NCBI GenBank assembly: GCA_031258615.1
Contig: JAIRMP010000263.1
Location: 1 to 7,716 of the forward strand
DNA length: 7,716 bases
Source: Spirochaetaceae bacterium
GTDB lineage: Bacteria; Spirochaetota; Spirochaetia; Treponematales; Breznakiellaceae
Reading direction: 5' to 3'
The notes below the pieces were generated by a model. The model made no database searches and was not told the origin of the DNA. It was given only the letters and a program-made list of their open reading frames with translations. Positions within the stretch are counted from its first letter, which is position 1. Every line of letters begins with the position of its first letter. A program made the translations under genes and the position numbers. Shown one piece after another: positions 6,301 through 7,716 of this stretch.

Positions 6301-6676
6301 CTCAGGCGGCGCGGCGCCGGCCCGCCCTCCCGTTTCAGAAGCGGAAAGGCTCGCGAATCAGTATGCCTCCGTATTTTTTGAAAGCGAGATAGGGAAAAAG
6401 AGCCTTAGTTCCCAATTCAGGAAAACAGAGTTCCCGTTCCTGTCTCTGTACGAGGAGGGCGGCAAAAAAACGTATATTTCAGGCGTTATCGACCTGCTGT
6501 TCGAGGCGGAAAACGAAATATACATCGTCGATTACAAAACGGACAGGCTGATCAACCCGGAAAAGTACGAAAAGCAGCTTGCCGCGTACTCACGCGCCGT
6601 CAGTGACCTTTTTGCCAAAAACACACGCGCCTACCTGTTCTACCTCCGCGAAGGCCGCCTGTGGCACTACGGCTGA
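3323..6676 (+). CDS. addA: AddA-type ATP-dependent helicase-nuclease (RecBCD-like, UvrD superfamily 1A)
   Basis: This 1117-residue protein (from 3323) is the helicase-nuclease subunit of an AddAB complex, which unwinds and resects double-strand breaks for RecA loading. SF1 motifs run in order: Walker A SAGAGSGKT (27-35), TFTNKAT motif Ia, DEFQD (386-390), GDQKQSIYRFRGAD (415-428), NYRS (448-451), VHKSKGLEFP (764-773) and YVAMTRAED (841-849). The C-terminal RecB-family nuclease is intact: H985 in FGSLVHRV, D1057 in GVIDLL, D1070 and K1072 in DYKTD, and Q1085...Y1089. It is slightly shorter than the usual roughly 1200 residues. The ATG at 3323 has GGAG ten bases upstream (3309-3312). The frame is open back to an ATG at 3209, but that start lies in a dispersed repeat without a ribosome site and would add 38 low-complexity residues. 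addB is absent from the window. A low-complexity Ala/Gly linker (about 895-935) precedes the nuclease. Confidence 0.92.
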   Translation: MTVDDVLKGLNAEQLEAVKTLSSVVVSAGAGSGKTKVLASRFVYLVVEKGLKVDEILTLTFTNKATNEMYSRIYRLLSEQDNAAAPYMAAPCMAAREAVRDFHKSRIQTLDSFCGEICALASARYGIRSDFTTDADAARGMAGEAALSFVLDNRDSPGIKALITDNRIRDIAQGLFAEIVTDYGSITKPLPFDLYIQRQRNELLEKWRLYSDYVDEMAAVIKSSLAGVKNVTTATYKNFSALFNGKLDLTNPGIAGVLAGGEEDSSREKDGEREALCRFLEALAGINALRKVGKTGGMEAIGEVHGNFKDEVYPQLVRIAAMALNFDTVRDVFSLLDKFQTDFNNKKRLSGIMTFNDVAELALTILKNEADIRNIYAEKIKAIMIDEFQDNNELQRELLFLTIKDGKDRSIFFVGDQKQSIYRFRGADVSVFRRLGREIEKNIRLKVNYRSGGHLIRAFNEIFSRVFPERVGDVPDFEAEYEALALPADSGADAAGGKAAAGKVAVCLFDKDSLADDAECEAEDVEAAFVAERIRRMVDGAYSVWDREAGKDRPCDYTDFAVLERSVSHQHNLEKQLRAFGVPYNSENCAGLFLDAPANDTYNFLRLLVYPKDKSAYAAVLRSPFTRLSDITLTVCMLKFSGVPFDAGILDDIPEAERARYRRAGGVYYGLLRGIRERNLSSAELVTRLWYDYGYRYETLWSSGAQVYGDIYDYLFELARINDASGRTLAGFVDYLDALVSSREKLSDFDLPRMRKGGVKIMTVHKSKGLEFPIVFIYGAGSHGRNVRNQGLAAYSPEWGVSLNLKSPLNFPAGEAGNYFFDLVRETEKRKEEAELRRLLYVAMTRAEDTLVISGIKNNKATGSKSFLDLLEGVPDEEGASFSREEIEARSRADIRRAAAMYNGAAGGQKAASITDAAAGAQAMYDGAAETVRPEIFIMRKQASRLAEAASGASPSTPVSRLSGGTDDFFEDLGLTPAEFGSLVHRVIEERFTSGGAAPARPPVSEAERLANQYASVFFESEIGKKSLSSQFRKTEFPFLSLYEEGGKKTYISGVIDLLFEAENEIYIVDYKTDRLINPEKYEKQLAAYSRAVSDLFAKNTRAYLFYLREGRLWHYG
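3571..3608 (+). repeat. 15-bp tandem repeat within addA
   Basis: GGCGGCGCCATATAT, GGCGGCGCCATGTAT and GGCGGCGC are two and a half copies of a 15-bp unit encoding a small repeated AAPYM/AAPCM/AA stretch at about residues 84-95. It keeps the frame. It lies between motif Ia and the next helicase block, where loops tolerate length change. Confidence 0.8.
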
Positions 6677-6687
6677 TAAAAAGGCCC

Positions 6688-6741
6688 ACAGATTTCACTG
6701 ATTTCACAGATTATACAAATGACGTATCCGTGTAATCAGTG
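6688..6741. repeat. Short tandem/inverted repeat after addA
   Basis: CAGATTTCA, CTGATTTCA and CAGATTA are three consecutive 9-bp-like units (6689-6713). CACTGATT (6696-6703) is also inverted as AATCAGTG (6734-6741), so the block can form an imperfect stem about 30 nt apart. There is no T-tract. From its style it is probably a dispersed intergenic repeat rather than the addA terminator. Confidence 0.5.
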
Positions 6742-6824
6742 GACGGGAATTCTTGATTTGTTGACAGCGGACTGGCATCCCCTGGTCTGTAGTGAACCGG
6801 CGCGCCGCGAAGCTGGTTCGCCTT

Positions 6825-7131
6825 TTATGATTGCCGCGTAAATGTTGCCGCAAACATTTGCCGTAGGTCATCCATAGACTCTGCCTGTTCCATCAGGCCG
6901 GAAAATAACTTACGCTCTTCCTTCCGGCCTTTTTCCATACCGTCTTCCCAGGCTTCCTCTTGGGCGACCTTTATGGCGTCCTCTAAGTTCCCTTGCCTGC
7001 GCTCTGGTTAGCAGCGGATTCTCTTTTATCACGAGTTCCTGTTCCGCTTCCACTATGTATATATACTCAACATACTCTTTTATGAGCGGGCATTTTTCCA
7101 TTATTGCCTGGTTGCGGCCCCTGTTTATTCC
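6825..7131 (-). pseudogene. C-terminal fragment of an Rpn/PD-(D/E)XK-type transposase
   Basis: The minus strand reads RGRNQAIMEKCPLIKEYVEY IYIV and later, in another frame, NLEDAIKVAQEEAWEDGMEK, GRKEERKLFSGLMEQ and a short tail that stops at TAA 6825-6827. The layout of a G.N..IMEKC..L.EY block, then an acidic-basic EEA.EDG.EKGR.EE helix, is typical of the C-terminal half of Rpn-family recombination-promoting nucleases (putative transposases), which are abundant in termite-gut and host-associated spirochaetes. The nuclease core is missing, and the two halves are out of register, with an indel at about 6990-7005. It is attached to the end of a DPTDG repeat, in frame with an FGE-like gene. The family call rests on pattern only. 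Confidence 0.5.
6895..6934 (+). terminator. Terminator-like hairpin reading rightwards
   Basis: The arms AGGCCGGAA (6895-6903) and TTCCGGCCT (6922-6930) form a perfect 9-bp stem with an 18-nt loop, followed by a T run (6930-6934) on the plus strand. It could end addA transcription about 220 bp past its stop codon. It lies antisense inside the Rpn-like fragment, so it may be only a feature of that coding sequence. A weaker stem at 6794-6819 followed by CCTTTT is closer to addA. Confidence 0.4.
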
Positions 7132-7644
7132 GTCTGTAGGGTCTTGCTCCCCCGCCGCAAACTTGTTTGCGCCTCTGCGGCGGGGCGGTTTATTCCATGT
7201 TACCACAGGCAAATCTTTTTCATCATACACTATACTATAAAATACTTCTCCTTTTATTGTATAACACGGTTTTAATCCATCGCGTTCACTCAACCAGTTG
7301 CAGTATGCAATGGCGTAATACCAGTTTAACCCCTGCGCCGGGCAGTCATCGCTAGGGATTATTTCACTAAAAGGAAAATCCATATCATGATCCTGCCAGT
7401 CCCACTCATAAGCCAAATTGGTATCCGCCAAAAATTCTTTCCACTCCTCTACAGTTACAAGGTATTTCGCCATATAAAAACCATCCAGCGTTACTTTATG
7501 CGCCGGATTCTCGTCGTCAAATTCGGCGTTTCCCATGGCAAAACTGCCGCCTTCCACTTTTATCATCTCCTTTGACAATCCATCCGGCCGCGTACATGAC
7601 GCGTATAGAAACAAAAATATTACTCTTATTATTATGTTTTTCAT
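6910..7644 (-). CDS. Truncated FGE/SUMF1-type lipoprotein fused in frame to a repeat and a transposase tail
   Basis: This 244-residue chimeric frame starts at an ATG with AAGGAG seven bases upstream (7652-7657). Residues 1-17 are a hydrophobic signal ending YASC, consistent with a loose spirochaetal lipobox (Cys17), so the product would be exported and probably lipidated. Residues 27-151 are the N-terminal half of a formylglycine-generating-enzyme-like domain: MIKVEGGSFAMG, HKVTLDGFYMAKYLVTVEEW, PAQGLNWYYAIAYCNWLSER and PVVTWNK. The usual RLPTEAEWEYA block and the rest of the domain, including the C-terminal half that carries the active-site cysteines in true FGEs, are missing. From residue 152 the frame passes through DPTDG repeat copy C (K152 to about I173), then the Rpn-like segment, then out-of-frame basic sequence to the stop. 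Many bacterial members of this family are not true enzymes but adaptor or surface proteins. It is probably a pseudogene, but one with an intact start. Confidence 0.7.
   Translation of the reverse strand: MKNIIIRVIFLFLYASCTRPDGLSKEMIKVEGGSFAMGNAEFDDENPAHKVTLDGFYMAKYLVTVEEWKEFLADTNLAYEWDWQDHDMDFPFSEIIPSDDCPAQGLNWYYAIAYCNWLSERDGLKPCYTIKGEVFYSIVYDEKDLPVVTWNKPPRRRGANKFAAGEQDPTDGINRGRNQAIMEKCPLIKEYVEYIYIVEAEQELVIKENPLLTRAQARELRGRHKGRPRGSLGRRYGKRPEGRA
7126..7193 (-). repeat. DPTDG repeat, full copy C, in frame inside a gene
   Basis: On the minus strand the unit begins ATAAACCGCCCCGCCGCAG and ends CCCTACAGACGGAATA, aligning with copy B along its length. CCCCGCCGCA pairs with TGCGGCGGGG ten for ten, and an inner GCAAACAAGTTTGC can form a competing hairpin. 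It is translated as PPRRRGANKFAAGEQDPTDG plus IN, between an FGE-like N-terminal half and an Rpn-like tail, and keeps both in one frame. Confidence 0.88.
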
Positions 7645-7716
7645 TTTCCTGCTCCTTGATATTTAAACGGACGGTATCTGGTCAGTTTTGATTTTGTAAA
7701 TCCATTTTACCTTTTT

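Noticed and set aside
7140..7193. Insertion sequence inside the lipoprotein gene
   Set aside because: Only a 68-bp hairpin unit is present. No terminal inverted repeats with target duplication and no complete transposase are visible.

Overview
The window looks like a rearranged accessory stretch of a GC-rich, host-associated spirochaete, possibly a Treponema of the termite-gut type. This assignment is an inference. It rests on a NifA-type nitrogen-fixation regulator, a spirochaete-style lipobox, caspase-like and Rpn-like fragments, a BMP/sugar-type ABC permease, and a dispersed GC-rich repeat that encodes DPTDG(M/I)N. No 16S or other phylogenetic marker is present.

Left part, 1-1235, minus-strand features. 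A 5'-truncated, frameshifted ABC transporter permease runs off the left edge. Upstream of it, joined almost seamlessly, is a decayed caspase-like (peptidase C14) fragment with an in-frame TAG and a Tyr where the catalytic His should be. Next come two direct copies of a 75-76 bp unit that carries the 3' end of the neighbouring tRNA-Lys(CUU), then the intact tRNA gene with a good promoter.

Centre, 1236-6676. A complete NifA-like sigma54 activator (minus; GAF, AAA+ and HTH domains) and a complete AddA-type helicase-nuclease (plus) are divergently transcribed from a gap of about 440 bp. That gap contains one partial and one full copy of the DPTDG repeat. The full copy lies in frame with addA, so automated calling may give AddA a false N-terminal extension; the supported start is 3323.

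Right part, 6677-7716. Convergent with addA is a composite minus-strand gene. It begins as a formylglycine-generating-enzyme (FGE/SUMF1)-type lipoprotein, breaks off in the middle of the family domain, passes in frame through a third copy of the DPTDG repeat, and continues into the C-terminal tail of what looks like an Rpn/PD-(D/E)XK-type transposase, which is itself frameshifted.

The genes do not form one pathway. nifA would switch on sigma54-dependent nitrogen-fixation promoters elsewhere, and addA would process double-strand breaks with an AddB partner that is not encoded here. The common theme is genome decay and repeat-driven rearrangement. The most interesting candidate is the repeat itself, which resembles in concept the Rickettsia palindromic elements that insert in frame into genes. 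I saw no complete defence system, CRISPR array or intact insertion sequence.
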